This document shows, piece by piece, positions 19,573-30,974 of a stretch of 64,000 nucleotides of DNA. The translations under genes and the position numbers were made by a program. The notes beneath the pieces are model-generated. The model saw nothing but the letters and a program-made list of their open reading frames with translations. It ran no database searches and had not been told where the DNA came from. Positions within the stretch are counted from its first letter, which is position 1, and each line of letters begins with the position of its first letter. Source of the stretch: Brucella thiophenivorans (lineage in GTDB: Bacteria > Pseudomonadota > Alphaproteobacteria > Rhizobiales > Rhizobiaceae); contig NZ_NNRJ01000019.1 of NCBI RefSeq assembly GCF_002252445.1, positions 496,001 through 560,000 of the forward strand. Reading direction: 5' to 3'.

Positions 19573-19585
19573 GTCCAGTACCTCC

Positions 19586-20974
19586 TCAGGCGGTGTAGGT
19601 TACGGCTTTCACCGCTTCCACCACTTCAGCAACGGTTGGCAGAGCCAGCTTTTCCAGATTTGCCGCATATGGCATCGGCACGTCCTTGCCAGCAATCGTC
19701 AGGATCGGCGCATCGAGATAATCGAAAGCCTGCTGCATGACGCGGGTGGCAATTTCAGTGCCAACCGACGACTGCGGATAACCTTCTTCCACGGTGACGA
19801 GGCGACCGGTCTTCTTAACCGATTCAACAACCGTTGGAATATCCATCGGGCGGATGGTGCGCAGATCGATGATTTCGACATCGATGCCCTGTGCAGCCAG
19901 CTCTTCAGCTGCCTTGACCGCATAAGTCATGCCGATACCGAACGAAACGATGGTCGCGTCCTTGCCCTGCTTGTGAATGCGGGCCTTACCGATTGGGAGA
20001 ACGAAATCATCAAGCTTCGGCACATCGAAATGCTGACCGTAAAGGATTTCGTTTTCAAGGAAGATGACCGGGTTCGGATCACGGATTGCAGCCTTGAGAA
20101 GACCCTTCGCATCAGCAGCCGTGTAAGGCATAACGACTTTGAGGCCTGGAATCTGGCTGTACCATGCCGCATAGCACTGGGAGTGCTGGGCGGCAACGCG
20201 GGCAGCTGCACCCGAAGGACCACGGAACACCATTGGCGCACCCATCTGACCACCGGACATATAAAGCGTCTTCGCAGCCGAATTGATGATCTGGTCAATC
20301 GCCTGCATGGCGAAGTTAAACGTCATGAATTCGACAATTGGCTTCAAGCCAGCCATAGCGGCACCAACGCCGACACCTGCAAAACCATGCTCAGTGATCG
20401 GGGTATCGACAACGCGGCGTGCGCCAAATTCGTCGAGAAGACCCTGCGTGATCTTGTAAGCACCCTGATACTCAGCAACTTCTTCACCCATGATGAAGAC
20501 ATTGTCGTCGCGGCGCATTTCTTCGGCCATGGCATCGCGCAGTGCTTCACGCACAGTCGTCGAAACCATTTCTGTACCGGCTGGAATGTCCGGGTCAGAA
20601 GCAACTTCAACCTTAGGAGCAGCTGGAACGCTATCGGCCTTCTTTTCTTCAGCCTTTGGCGCTTCTTTTGCTTCTTCTTTCGGTGCTTCTGCTTTTGCAG
20701 CAGGCGCAGAACCGATATCGGATGCGCTTTCGCCATCGCCGAGCAGAACAGCAATCGGCGTATTGACCTTCACGCCTTCAGTGCCTTCTTCGATTAGAAT
20801 CTTACCGACGGTACCTTCGTCAACAGCTTCAACTTCCATCGTTGCTTTGTCGGTTTCGATTTCAGCGATCACGTCACCAGATGTGACCTTATCGCCTTCT
20901 TTTTTCAGCCACTTGGACAGTTTGCCTTCTTCCATCGTTGGGGAAAGGGCAGGCATGAGAATTTCTACGGGCAT
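19586..20974 (-). CDS. pdhB: Pyruvate dehydrogenase E1 beta subunit with lipoyl domain
   Basis: E1-beta pairs with E1-alpha to decarboxylate pyruvate with thiamine diphosphate. The 462-residue protein is longer than the usual 330 because it begins with a complete lipoyl domain (residues 1-80, K43 in [10 protein letters not shown]) and an Ala/Glu/Lys linker. The transketolase-like catalytic region starts near residue 138 ([16 protein letters not shown]) and ends with the C-terminal transketolase domain. The extra lipoyl domain is known in alphaproteobacteria. It lies 18 bp after pdhA. Confidence 0.95.
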   Translation of the reverse strand: MPVEILMPALSPTMEEGKLSKWLKKEGDKVTSGDVIAEIETDKATMEVEAVDEGTVGKILIEEGTEGVKVNTPIAVLLGDGESASDIGSAPAAKAEAPKEEAKEAPKAEEKKADSVPAAPKVEVASDPDIPAGTEMVSTTVREALRDAMAEEMRRDDNVFIMGEEVAEYQGAYKITQGLLDEFGARRVVDTPITEHGFAGVGVGAAMAGLKPIVEFMTFNFAMQAIDQIINSAAKTLYMSGGQMGAPMVFRGPSGAAARVAAQHSQCYAAWYSQIPGLKVVMPYTAADAKGLLKAAIRDPNPVIFLENEILYGQHFDVPKLDDFVLPIGKARIHKQGKDATIVSFGIGMTYAVKAAEELAAQGIDVEIIDLRTIRPMDIPTVVESVKKTGRLVTVEEGYPQSSVGTEIATRVMQQAFDYLDAPILTIAGKDVPMPYAANLEKLALPTVAEVVEAVKAVTYTA

Positions 20975-20992
20975 GACAATACCTTTCCTGAA

Positions 20993-22033
20993 TTAGAGCA
21001 GAATATCCGTGTAAAGCTCGGAAACATCCGGCTCTGGATCGTTTTGAGCGAAATCAGCCGAATCAGCGACGATGTCGCGGACCTGCTTGTCGATTTCCTT
21101 CAGCTCTTCTTCAGTGGCCCAGTTATTTTCAATCAGGCGCTGTTTGACCTGTTCAATCGGATCGTGCTCGGAACGCATCTTCTGCACTTCATCCTTCGAG
21201 CGATACTTCGCAGGATCAGACATCGAGTGGCCACGATAACGATAGGTTTCCATTTCAAGAATCAATGGACCTTTGCCAGCACGCGCCCATTCGGCAGCGG
21301 CTTCAGCAGCAGCAGCAACGGCGCGAACATCCATACCGTCAACCTTGATGCCGGGAACGTTGAACGAAACACCGCGCTTGGAGAAATCTGTTTCAGCGGA
21401 TGAACGCGAAACCGACGTACCCATTGCATAACGATTATTTTCGATCACGTAGATCACCGGCAGCTTCCACAGCGAGGCCATGTTGAAGCTTTCATAGACC
21501 TGGCCCTGATTGGCAGCGCCGTCGCCGAAATAGGTAACAGAGATATTGTCATTGCCGCGATACTTGTTCGCAAAGGCAAGACCAGTGCCGAGAGGAACCT
21601 GAGCGCCGACGATGCCGTGACCGCCGTAAAAGCCCTTTTCCTTCGAGAACATGTGCATGGAGCCGCCCTTGCCCTTGGAGTAACCTCCACGGCGGCCGGT
21701 CAGTTCAGCCATAACGCCACGTGCATCCATACCAGTTGCCAGCATGTGGCCGTGGTCGCGATAGGAAGTGATGATCTGATCACCTTCCTTAAGCGCGCTC
21801 TGCATGCCGACGACAACAGCTTCCTGCCCGATATAGAGGTGACAGAAGCCACCGATGAAGCCCATACCATAAAGCTGACCGGCCTTTTCTTCAAAACGGC
21901 GGATCAACAGCATTTCACGGTAGGCGTTCAGTTCCTGCTCTTTAGTGAAATCAGCTGGCGCTGGAGTCTTGGGAACATTCCCAAAAGACGCCTGCGATTT
22001 TCCAGCCGACGCCTTATTAGCCTTCGGTGCCAT
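20993..22033 (-). CDS. pdhA: Pyruvate dehydrogenase E1 alpha subunit
   Basis: E1-alpha carries the thiamine diphosphate site of pyruvate dehydrogenase. The thiamine motif is visible as GDGAANQGQVYESFN...ENN, and the phosphorylation-loop-like stretch YRYRGHSMSDPAKYR is conserved. The frame is open further upstream, but I use the ATG at 22033 (346 residues) because GGGAGCG lies eight bases before it and the upstream part covers a palindrome. It is the first gene of the pdhA-pdhB-pdhC-lpdA set, and its leader carries the 22048-22090 inverted repeat. Confidence 0.95.
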   Translation of the reverse strand: MAPKANKASAGKSQASFGNVPKTPAPADFTKEQELNAYREMLLIRRFEEKAGQLYGMGFIGGFCHLYIGQEAVVVGMQSALKEGDQIITSYRDHGHMLATGMDARGVMAELTGRRGGYSKGKGGSMHMFSKEKGFYGGHGIVGAQVPLGTGLAFANKYRGNDNISVTYFGDGAANQGQVYESFNMASLWKLPVIYVIENNRYAMGTSVSRSSAETDFSKRGVSFNVPGIKVDGMDVRAVAAAAEAAAEWARAGKGPLILEMETYRYRGHSMSDPAKYRSKDEVQKMRSEHDPIEQVKQRLIENNWATEEELKEIDKQVRDIVADSADFAQNDPEPDVSELYTDILL

Positions 22034-22047
22034 ATTTCGCTCCCTAC

Positions 22048-22090
22048 CGCATGCACCCAAAATCGGCATCGATTTTGAAAGCGACATGCG
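22048..22090. repeat. Two-level palindrome in the pdhA leader
   Basis: An inner pair CAAAATCG (22058-22065)/CGATTTTG (22070-22077) is nested in an outer pair CGCATG (22048-22053)/CATGCG (22085-22090). It lies 15 bp upstream of the pdhA start codon. It resembles the CCAAAAATC/GATTTTTGG palindrome at 221-244 and may be a dispersed repeat, a leader hairpin, or both. Confidence 0.55.
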
Positions 22091-22270
22091 TCGATTCAAA
22101 TTATCAGAGCACCATTCACGCACACGAAGGACGCGCGGCGATCTGCGTTTGTCGTTCCATTGTGACGTTATACGGGCAATTTACAAGATACAATATGCAC
22201 GCAGCGCATAGCTGCTATGCCGCCAAGCCCTTAAAAACATATCACAAAAAGACAATTAACTGGATTTGAG

Positions 22271-22600
22271 TTAATTTGACTGATCTTCTTTTGAAATGAT
22301 TATCGTCATTTCGTCCGCATGGGAAAGATTAAGCGCTCTGCGCGCCTGCTCGTCAAGCATATCCTTTTCGATCGATCCATCACGCAAAAGCGTGACGCGC
22401 TTTTCAAGCGCTGCCCGGTCGGCAGTCACCCTCTCAAGCTGCTCTGTCAGCAAGGTTTTTTGCTGCTCCAGCTGGAGACGGGAATAGAGACCAAATTCGC
22501 CGTGATAAGCGTGAAAGCCAAAATAACTCAGAAACGCAGCCGTCAAAATCGGCAGCACAAAGCGGCCGCGAATAGATTTACGTTTCTGTTTGGTCCACAT
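22271..22600 (-). CDS. ftsB: FtsB/DivIC-family septum protein
   Basis: FtsB-type proteins are small bitopic membrane proteins of the divisome that join FtsL and FtsQ. The 109-residue product has a basic N-terminus, one membrane segment (about residues 14-32), then a coiled coil (about 35-75, LQLEQQKTLLTEQLERVTAD) and a short C-terminal part with LLRDGSIEKDMLDEQARRAL. I chose the ATG at 22600, preceded by GGAAGGAAG; an upstream extension to 22816 reads through repeat DNA. Its position between pdhA and eno is typical of Rhizobiales. Confidence 0.88.
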   Translation of the reverse strand: MWTKQKRKSIRGRFVLPILTAAFLSYFGFHAYHGEFGLYSRLQLEQQKTLLTEQLERVTADRAALEKRVTLLRDGSIEKDMLDEQARRALNLSHADEMTIIISKEDQSN

Positions 22601-22767
22601 TTCGGCTTCCTTCCCGGACGCTCGCGACGGCTTTGATTCTACGTTAAAGCCGTCAATCCGATTTCCACCATAAAACATTATTCTGCTTAACAGAGCTTTA
22701 CCGCTGAACGATGACAGAACACTCTGATGCATTTTTTGCATGAACATTATCTGCGTAAAACTAGCGG

Positions 22768-22804
22768 ATGTCTCCCAAAAGTGAGAACCGGTTTTGGGAG
22801 ACAT
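22768..22804. repeat. Intergenic palindrome with 13-bp perfect arms
   Basis: ATGTCTCCCAAAA (22768-22780) and TTTTGGGAGACAT (22792-22804) are perfect arms around an 11-base loop GTGAGAACCGG. This is the full form of the element truncated at 16600-16628. The style matches short palindromic repeats found in many Rhizobiales intergenic regions. Confidence 0.7.
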
Positions 22805-22827
22805 GCTTAAACACAAATGGCTGGAGC

Positions 22828-22860
22828 GAGCGTGTGGATACGATTAAGCGCGACACGCTC
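22828..22860. repeat. Second intergenic palindrome, GAGCGTGT/ACACGCTC
   Basis: GAGCGTGT (22828-22835) and ACACGCTC (22853-22860) are perfect 8-bp arms around 17 bases. It stands 23 bp from the 22768-22804 palindrome, so two different repeat types lie side by side. Confidence 0.6.
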
Positions 22861-22908
22861 TAGAAATGGCGACCGAAGCCGCCATCTGATCAACATATCG
22901 GGTAAAAG

Positions 22909-23262
22909 TCACATATCAACGATTGTTGAAAAGCCACCCATGATCATCCGTTTGCCGTCAAAAGGCATCGTATCGCCCATTTCCTTCATGCGCGGGTCAC
23001 TCATCATTTTTTCATTGGCAGCATCACGTGTGGCTTTATCTGGATATTCGAACCACGAGAAAACTACCTCCTCGTCATCCTTTGCCTGCACGGCGCGGCG
23101 GAAGTCAGTAACTTTGCCATCGGGCACATCATCGCCCCAGGCTTCAACCATACGCGTGACGCCAAATTCCTTAAACAATGCGGCAGCCTTCGCCGCATGT
23201 TGTTGATAAGTTTCCTTATTGGCCTTAGGAACAGCCACAACAAATCCTTCGATATATGCCAT
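22909..23262 (-). CDS. DUF1428 family protein
   Basis: The 117-residue product matches the DUF1428 family, small ferredoxin-fold (dimeric alpha-beta barrel-like) cytoplasmic proteins of unknown function. The family pattern is visible: MAYIEGFVVAVPKANKETY at the start, EAWGDDVPDGKVTDFRRAV in the middle and DPRMKEMGDTMPFDGKRMI near the end. Length is normal for the family. An AGGGAG ribosome site precedes the start. No operon partner is evident; the gene stands alone between repeat DNA and an AT-rich spacer. Confidence 0.85.
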   Translation of the reverse strand: MAYIEGFVVAVPKANKETYQQHAAKAAALFKEFGVTRMVEAWGDDVPDGKVTDFRRAVQAKDDEEVVFSWFEYPDKATRDAANEKMMSDPRMKEMGDTMPFDGKRMIMGGFSTIVDM

Positions 23263-23389
23263 TTTTCTCTCCCTTTGCTTGCCCCCACCACATAAAAACC
23301 TGCTGAACTCCCACAGTCAGCAGAGAAGATACATAAAAAAACGTCCATCGTTTATTCAACGCAAATCTTGCAGTACTTTTAAGCGATAT

Positions 23390-23521
23390 TCAGAATAACA
23401 GCTTACGCCTCGATTTTCCGAACACTTTTAATAACAAAGTGCTGGCGAGACCTGAAAATGCAAGAAGCACAGCGAACCAAGATATATAGGGAGTAATCGT
23501 AAGAACCCGATAAATTACCAT
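23390..23521 (-). CDS. Possible 43-residue membrane mini-protein
   Basis: An ATG at 23521 opens a 43-codon frame ending in TGA at 23390-23392. The product has one strongly hydrophobic segment (WFAVLLAFSGLASTLLL) followed by a basic tail (KVFGKSRRKLLF), the layout of a single-span inner-membrane peptide with positive-inside C-terminus. I do not recognise it. No good ribosome site is visible upstream, so it may be a remnant of a longer membrane protein or a chance ORF. Confidence 0.3.
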   Translation of the reverse strand: MVIYRVLTITPYISWFAVLLAFSGLASTLLLKVFGKSRRKLLF

Positions 23522-23541
23522 TTTTATCTAAATCAAAAATG

Positions 23542-23555
23542 TAGAAATATTTCTA
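23542..23555. promoter_or_regulatory. Perfect 14-bp palindrome, possible operator
   Basis: TAGAAATATTTCTA is a perfect dyad with no spacer, lying between the possible minus-strand mini-gene and the plus-strand DUF2165 gene. A symmetrical site in a divergent promoter region is a plausible repressor target, but in AT-rich DNA such palindromes can also arise by chance. Confidence 0.35.
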
Positions 23556-23633
23556 AATATAGAATATCAAAGACCGGCAATCACAATAATAATGAAATTA
23601 TATTAGTATAATATGATATAGGGATATAATATA

Positions 23634-24149
23634 GTGTGTGAAAAATTAATCAAACGCCTCGCTTGTATAGTTATGGCATTATTTCCCGCATTATGGGGTT
23701 TGTTCAGCTTTCTAAATAATACAGCGGACTTTTCGGGAACAGCACAGAATGCAGTGGCACCACTTTTGTCTATGGCAGATACTTATGGTAATCCCGCACT
23801 GACATGGCGCGCCATAACATTTAGTTGGGCGCCCTATGTCGGGCTTGGTGCAATCACCACGATGGAAACGCTCGCGGGTATCCTTGCAACAATCGGTGTT
23901 CTAAAAATGGTTACGAGCATTGGCAAAGATTACTCAACATTCGCTCGTGGAAAATCCTGGGCAATGCTGGGTGCTTTATGTGCAATCGCCGTTTGGGGTA
24001 TCGGCTTTATGGTTGTTGCGGGCGACTGGTTTATGGCATGGCAAGCAAAAGAAAATCCGCTCAATACTCAGTTGGGTGCCTTGCTTTATAGTCTACCAAG
24101 CATGATGGCAGTCGTTATCTTGATGGTGCACAAGGAAGAAGCCAAATAA
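23634..24149 (+). CDS. DUF2165 family integral membrane protein
   Basis: The 171-residue product fits DUF2165, small inner-membrane proteins of unknown role. Four hydrophobic segments are visible, about residues 8-27, 68-93, 108-130 and 148-166. Family hallmarks are ALWGLFSFLNNTADF, LTWRAITF, METLAGILATIG and GDWFMAWQ. The start is a GTG at 23634 after GGGATATAATATA. It is the only plus-strand gene between ispDF-pncC and ppiD, with an AT-rich upstream region, and is followed by its own terminator, so it is probably a monocistronic, perhaps acquired, unit. Confidence 0.82.
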   Translation: MCEKLIKRLACIVMALFPALWGLFSFLNNTADFSGTAQNAVAPLLSMADTYGNPALTWRAITFSWAPYVGLGAITTMETLAGILATIGVLKMVTSIGKDYSTFARGKSWAMLGALCAIAVWGIGFMVVAGDWFMAWQAKENPLNTQLGALLYSLPSMMAVVILMVHKEEAK

Positions 24150-24159
24150 GAATAAAGCA

Positions 24160-24188
24160 AAAGCGGCGGCATTTAAGCCGCCGTTTTC
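24160..24188 (+). terminator. Terminator after the DUF2165 gene
   Basis: CGGCGGC (24164-24170) and GCCGCCG (24177-24183) form a 7-bp GC stem with a 6-base loop, followed by TTTTCT on the plus strand. The flanking AAA before the stem may let it serve the convergent eno transcript as well. Confidence 0.75.
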
Positions 24189-24209
24189 TATGTTTAAACC
24201 GAATGAATT

Positions 24210-25559
<1,350 letters not shown>

Positions 25560-25617
25560 TCATTACAGACATTCAAGGCGAAGGAAAATCCCCCGCCTGT
25601 GAATTCCTGATGAAATT

Positions 25618-26451
25618 TTAAATCGATTTAGCAATCCTGTCGAAAGCGATCAGCTTTTCAAGCAGTACTTGCATTTTATCGATAGGCACCATGTTCGGGC
25701 CATCAGACGGTGCATTGTCTGGATCTTCATGGGTTTCGATGAAAATACCAGCGACACCAACAGCCACCGCAGCACTTGCAAGCGTCTCAACAAATTCTCG
25801 CTGACCGCCGGAAGAACCACCCTGCCCGCCGGGCTGCTGCACAGAATGGGTGGCATCGAAAATAACCGGCGAACCAAACCCTGCCATGATTGGCAACGAA
25901 CGCATGTCAGAAACGAGTGTATTGTAACCGAACGATGCACCGCGTTCTGTCGCCATCACATTCGGATTGCCATTTTCGGTAATCTTGGCAAGCACGTTTT
26001 TCATGTCCCATGGTGCCAGAAACTGGCCTTTTTTGACGTTGATCACACGGCCTGTCTTTGCAGCCGCAACAAGCAAATCAGTCTGGCGGCACAGAAATGC
26101 AGGAATTTGCAGGACATCAACGACTTCGGCCACTTCTGCGCACTGATGCTCATTGTGAATGTCGGTGAGCACGGGAAAACCGAACTCTTTCTTGAGATCG
26201 GCGAAGACTTCCAGAGCCTTTTCCAGACCAATGCCGCGCTGCGCGCTGAGCGACGTCCGATTGGCCTTGTCGAAGCTCGACTTATAGACAAGACCAATAC
26301 CAAGCTTATTCGTAATCTCTACCAGACGACCAGCCATCTCAAACGCATGATCACGGGTTTCCATCTGGCACGGACCGGCGATCAGAGACAGCGGCGCACT
26401 GTTGGAAAAGGTAACATTGCCGATTTTTACAACAGGATTGGCGGTCGTCAT
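25618..26451 (-). CDS. kdsA: KDO-8-phosphate synthase
   Basis: KdsA condenses phosphoenolpyruvate with arabinose-5-phosphate to give KDO-8-phosphate, precursor of the lipopolysaccharide inner core sugar. The 277-residue product has normal length and the conserved [38 protein letters not shown] and [13 protein letters not shown]. It lies between pyrG and eno; eno makes the phosphoenolpyruvate it uses. The 127-bp gap to pyrG holds a GC-rich inverted repeat. Confidence 0.96.
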   Translation of the reverse strand: MTTANPVVKIGNVTFSNSAPLSLIAGPCQMETRDHAFEMAGRLVEITNKLGIGLVYKSSFDKANRTSLSAQRGIGLEKALEVFADLKKEFGFPVLTDIHNEHQCAEVAEVVDVLQIPAFLCRQTDLLVAAAKTGRVINVKKGQFLAPWDMKNVLAKITENGNPNVMATERGASFGYNTLVSDMRSLPIMAGFGSPVIFDATHSVQQPGGQGGSSGGQREFVETLASAAVAVGVAGIFIETHEDPDNAPSDGPNMVPIDKMQVLLEKLIAFDRIAKSI

Positions 26452-26550
26452 GATTGGGAACCTTCAAATATTACAAGTACCTCAGAGGCACTTTATCTGG
26501 CGTGCGAATTGATCGAAAACAAGGCGCGGATAATTGGCGCACAAATGAAA

Positions 26551-26570
26551 CGCGCCCCAGCAGGGGCGCG
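26551..26570 (-). terminator. GC-rich hairpin after pyrG
   Basis: CGCGCCCC (26551-26558) and GGGGCGCG (26563-26570) are perfect 8-bp arms with loop AGCA, 9 bp beyond the pyrG stop. The minus-strand tail TTTCATTT is only moderately T-rich, so this may be a leaky terminator before kdsA. Confidence 0.6.
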
Positions 26571-26578
26571 TAAGAGGC

Positions 26579-28219
<1,641 letters not shown>

Positions 28220-28393
28220 TTAGACCCTTCTTGCTGATTCCGCCACTAAAAAAATGGGAATCAATGTTTTTTCCATCAAAATCGCGCCCGTACTGCATTC
28301 CTTGTGGGAATATCGGACGCTTCCACCAAACTAGTTCTGTTCGTAGCATGTAACTCGGATTGTGACATACGCACGAAAAAGATCGGGCGCACG

Positions 28394-28421
28394 AAAAAAG
28401 GCCGGGAAATTCCCGGCCTTT
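28394..28421 (-). terminator. Terminator of the L,D-transpeptidase gene
   Basis: AAAGGCCGGGAA (28397-28408) and TTCCCGGCCTTT (28410-28421) are perfect 12-bp arms. Read on the minus strand the stem runs into six Ts, a classic Rho-independent terminator 20 nt past the stop codon. Confidence 0.85.
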
Positions 28422-28440
28422 CGGGTATTTTAAGTCCGCA

Positions 28441-29139
28441 TCAGAGAACGACGACTTTTGCGCCCATGTTTACACGATCATAAAGATCCATGACATCTTC
28501 GTTAGTCATGCGGAAACAACCGTTTGAAGCGGGGCTACCAATTGTCCATGGCTGAGTCGTTCCATGAATGCGGATATACGTGTCCTTGTTACCCTGAAAC
28601 AGATACATGGCGCGCGACCCCAGCGGGTTGCCCGGACCGCCATCCATACCATTCTTATAACGACCGTACTGCGAAGGATTACGTTCGATCATTTCCTTCG
28701 TCGGAATCCAGCGTGGCCATTCGCGCTTGGCGTTGATGTTCGCAGTTCCCTTAAACTCAAGGCCGACTTTTCCGACGGCAATACCATAGCGGCGTGCAGA
28801 GCCCGAGCTTTCAACAAGATAGAGGAAATATTTCGCAGGATCGATTACGATTGTTCCTGGTTCATAACCAGAGAATGCAACCGTCTGCGCCTGATAACGC
28901 GGATCAATATTGTGACGGTTCAGAACAACCTTCTTAGCACTTCCCGAATTTGAAGCACTTTTCTTTTTGGTCTTGGCAGGCTTTGCCTTGGCGTCACTGG
29001 CCATTGCGACCTGCTGAACGCTGTTTGCTGCGGCATCAAGCTCGGCTTCAGCGCCGGCCGCACCAGCGGCAAAACTCGGAGCTGAGAATCCAATGCAAAG
29101 GCTCGCAATACCAGCCATTAAAATGAAACGTGAAGACAT
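28441..29139 (-). CDS. Periplasmic L,D-transpeptidase (YkuD domain)
   Basis: YkuD-type L,D-transpeptidases make 3-3 cross-links in peptidoglycan or attach outer-membrane proteins to it. The 232-residue product (ATG at 29139 after GGGAAC; a TTG at 29160 would add 7 residues) has a signal peptide ending near PSFAAG, a Lys/Ser-rich linker, and a C-terminal YkuD domain. The catalytic motif is IRIHG with H192, then SNGCFRM with the nucleophile C208. In Brucella such enzymes link beta-barrel proteins to the wall; whether this one does is inference. Confidence 0.9.
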   Translation of the reverse strand: MSSRFILMAGIASLCIGFSAPSFAAGAAGAEAELDAAANSVQQVAMASDAKAKPAKTKKKSASNSGSAKKVVLNRHNIDPRYQAQTVAFSGYEPGTIVIDPAKYFLYLVESSGSARRYGIAVGKVGLEFKGTANINAKREWPRWIPTKEMIERNPSQYGRYKNGMDGGPGNPLGSRAMYLFQGNKDTYIRIHGTTQPWTIGSPASNGCFRMTNEDVMDLYDRVNMGAKVVVL

Positions 29140-29370
29140 GATCTGTTCCCGAAAACCCAAGCAGTGCGGAAAACACCTGTCGCAGTATCGCGTTCAGGCT
29201 TTAGCTCTCCATACTGTAAAGTCTCTCACTACTCAATTAACAGCATTGTGTGTTTGTAACGATTCAAACCAACCTATTGCCTGCTTGCAACACTCTAGAA
29301 AACCGCATTCTACAATAAGCCCACTTTTTTTGCAAAAACCGCCACAAATTTTTAGTAAGCGTTTGCCAAT

Positions 29371-29400
29371 AAAAAACCGACCCTATAGGGCCGGCTTTTA
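29371..29400 (-). terminator. Terminator of secG
   Basis: Read on the minus strand, GCCGGCCC, a short TATA loop and GGGTCGGT form a stem with one wobble pair, followed by TTTTTT. It lies about 25 nt after the secG stop and looks like a functional intrinsic terminator. Confidence 0.7.
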
Positions 29401-29424
29401 AACTTCTGTGCGCTCAATCCAAAC

Positions 29425-29841
29425 TTACTGCGAGCTAGGAACCTGCGGAGCCTGAGGCTGTGCGGGGGCGCTTTCTGGAGCAGGTGTTTGCGTATCGTTG
29501 TTCTGCGAAGATTCGCCACCCAACTGATTAAGAATGCCGCCACCCGTACCAGTTCCACCCGCAGGCTGAGTCTGTGTGCCGGAAGCTGCTGGAATACGAT
29601 TAAGAATGTCTGTTGGCTGCTCGCCGTAACGCGCCATAATGCCAAGCGCGAGCGATGTGACGAAGAAGCCAATCGCAAGAATAGCTGTTGTACGGGTCAG
29701 TGCGTTAGCCGCGCCGCGCGCCGTCATAAAGCCCGAACCACCGCCGATACCAAGGCCACCGCCTTCGGAACGCTGGATGAGCACAACGCCAACAAGCGCC
29801 AGAACGATCAACAAATGAATGACAATGACTATGGTCTGCAT
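29425..29841 (-). CDS. secG: Protein translocase subunit SecG
   Basis: SecG is the small inner-membrane subunit of the SecYEG channel. The 138-residue product has two membrane segments (about residues 2-21 and 52-73) and the conserved QRSEGGGLGIGGGSGFM loop between them. The C-terminal about 55 residues form a Gly/Gln/Pro/Ala-rich, presumably unstructured tail, longer than in E. coli SecG but common in Rhizobiales. It lies between tpiA and the L,D-transpeptidase gene on the same strand, with 160 bp before it. Confidence 0.93.
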   Translation of the reverse strand: MQTIVIVIHLLIVLALVGVVLIQRSEGGGLGIGGGSGFMTARGAANALTRTTAILAIGFFVTSLALGIMARYGEQPTDILNRIPAASGTQTQPAGGTGTGGGILNQLGGESSQNNDTQTPAPESAPAQPQAPQVPSSQ

Positions 29842-30003
29842 AGGTTACGGTCTTTATATCTCTGGACTAAATGCGGAAGGGGAGAAACCATAAGATTTTA
29901 GCCCCAAACAGCGATGATACAAATAGATAGAGCGGCTCTTTACACGCTATTGCGTGATAATCCAAGCCCTGCGTCCCAGATAGATTAAGGGACGCAAACT
30001 ATC

Positions 30004-30768
30004 TCACAGATTACGATAAGTTTCGCATATGGCGAGGAAGTCGGTTGCTTTCAAGCTGGCACCGCCAACCAATGCACCATCCACATCCGGCACACTCAAC
30101 AACTCAATGGCATTGGACGGTTTCACCGAGCCACCATAAAGAAGTCGAAGATGCGCACCATGTGTACCAAAAAGCTCGGTCAGCGTTTCACGCATGAAAG
30201 CGTGCGCGGCACGAACATCCTGAACCGTCGGCGTCAGACCGCTACCAATAGCCCATACGGGCTCATAGGCTATGATCGTATTTTCAGCATTCACGCCATC
30301 GGGAAGCGATGCTGCAAGCTGATCACCAATTACATCAAGTGTGCGATCTGCTTTACGCTCATCAGCCGTTTCACCAACGCAGACAATAGCAACAAGACCT
30401 GCGGTCCACGCGGCTTCAGTTTTGCTGCGAACCAAATCATTGGATTCGCGGTGATCCGTGCGGCGCTCGGAATGACCAAGAATGACATGGCTTGCGCCCG
30501 CTTCTTTAAGCATTTGCGCGGAGACATCGCCTGTATGCGCGCCCGAAACTTTCGGATGGCAATCCTGACCGCCCAGCGCAACCGTTTCGCCTTCAAGTGT
30601 CTCGGCAGCGCGTGACAGCAATGTGGAAGGAACACAGATGATAGCATCGAGCTTGCGTCCGAGATCAGAACTCAGGCCCGCAGCAATAGCTCGCAATTCG
30701 GTGAGGGATTCTCCCGTACCATTCATTTTCCAATTGCCAGCAACCAGCGGACGGATTCCCGGAGTCAT
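30004..30768 (-). CDS. tpiA: Triose-phosphate isomerase
   Basis: TpiA interconverts dihydroxyacetone phosphate and glyceraldehyde-3-phosphate. The 254-residue protein has the catalytic lysine region VAGNWKMNG, the histidine in ILGHSERR and the glutamate motif [12 protein letters not shown] chose the ATG at 30768, preceded by GAGGAGAAC; the open frame further upstream to 30927 has no family similarity. It is divergent from ppiD (plus strand), with both promoters in the roughly 200-bp gap. Confidence 0.96.
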   Translation of the reverse strand: MTPGIRPLVAGNWKMNGTGESLTELRAIAAGLSSDLGRKLDAIICVPSTLLSRAAETLEGETVALGGQDCHPKVSGAHTGDVSAQMLKEAGASHVILGHSERRTDHRESNDLVRSKTEAAWTAGLVAIVCVGETADERKADRTLDVIGDQLAASLPDGVNAENTIIAYEPVWAIGSGLTPTVQDVRAAHAFMRETLTELFGTHGAHLRLLYGGSVKPSNAIELLSVPDVDGALVGGASLKATDFLAICETYRNL

Positions 30769-30974
30769 GTTGTTCTCCTCGCCTAGAACGACTGCAAGCC
30801 GCCTAATAAGCACTAATTTTTGCCACTGACTAAGCGTATTCGTCGCGCAATGCAATGTTCTTGGTGGTAGATCATCAATGAGAACTTGCATCGGGGGCCA
30901 GCTTAAGGTTATCCCCTGACACGGCATATCTTTATTGATGGCCGGGCTTTGTTTTGTTCTTTAAAGGGTTTCCA

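Larger units (their letters stand above)
22601..22908. other. Repeat-bearing spacer between ftsB and the DUF1428 gene
   Basis: No gene is supported here. The spacer holds the promoter side of ftsB and two palindromic elements (22768-22804 and 22828-22860). Nothing else recognisable was seen. Confidence 0.6.
23263..23633. other. AT-rich spacer
   Basis: This 371-bp stretch is visibly more AT-rich than its surroundings, most strongly from about 23500 to 23633. It contains a possible 43-codon minus-strand ORF (23390-23521), a perfect 14-bp palindrome (23542-23555) and TATAAT-like stretches before the DUF2165 gene. No other structure was seen. Confidence 0.6.

Noticed and set aside
19097-20797. 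566-codon plus-strand open frame across the E2 and E1-beta genes
   Set aside because: It lies opposite two certain genes whose codon pattern leaves the antisense frame open; the product has no domain or sensible composition.
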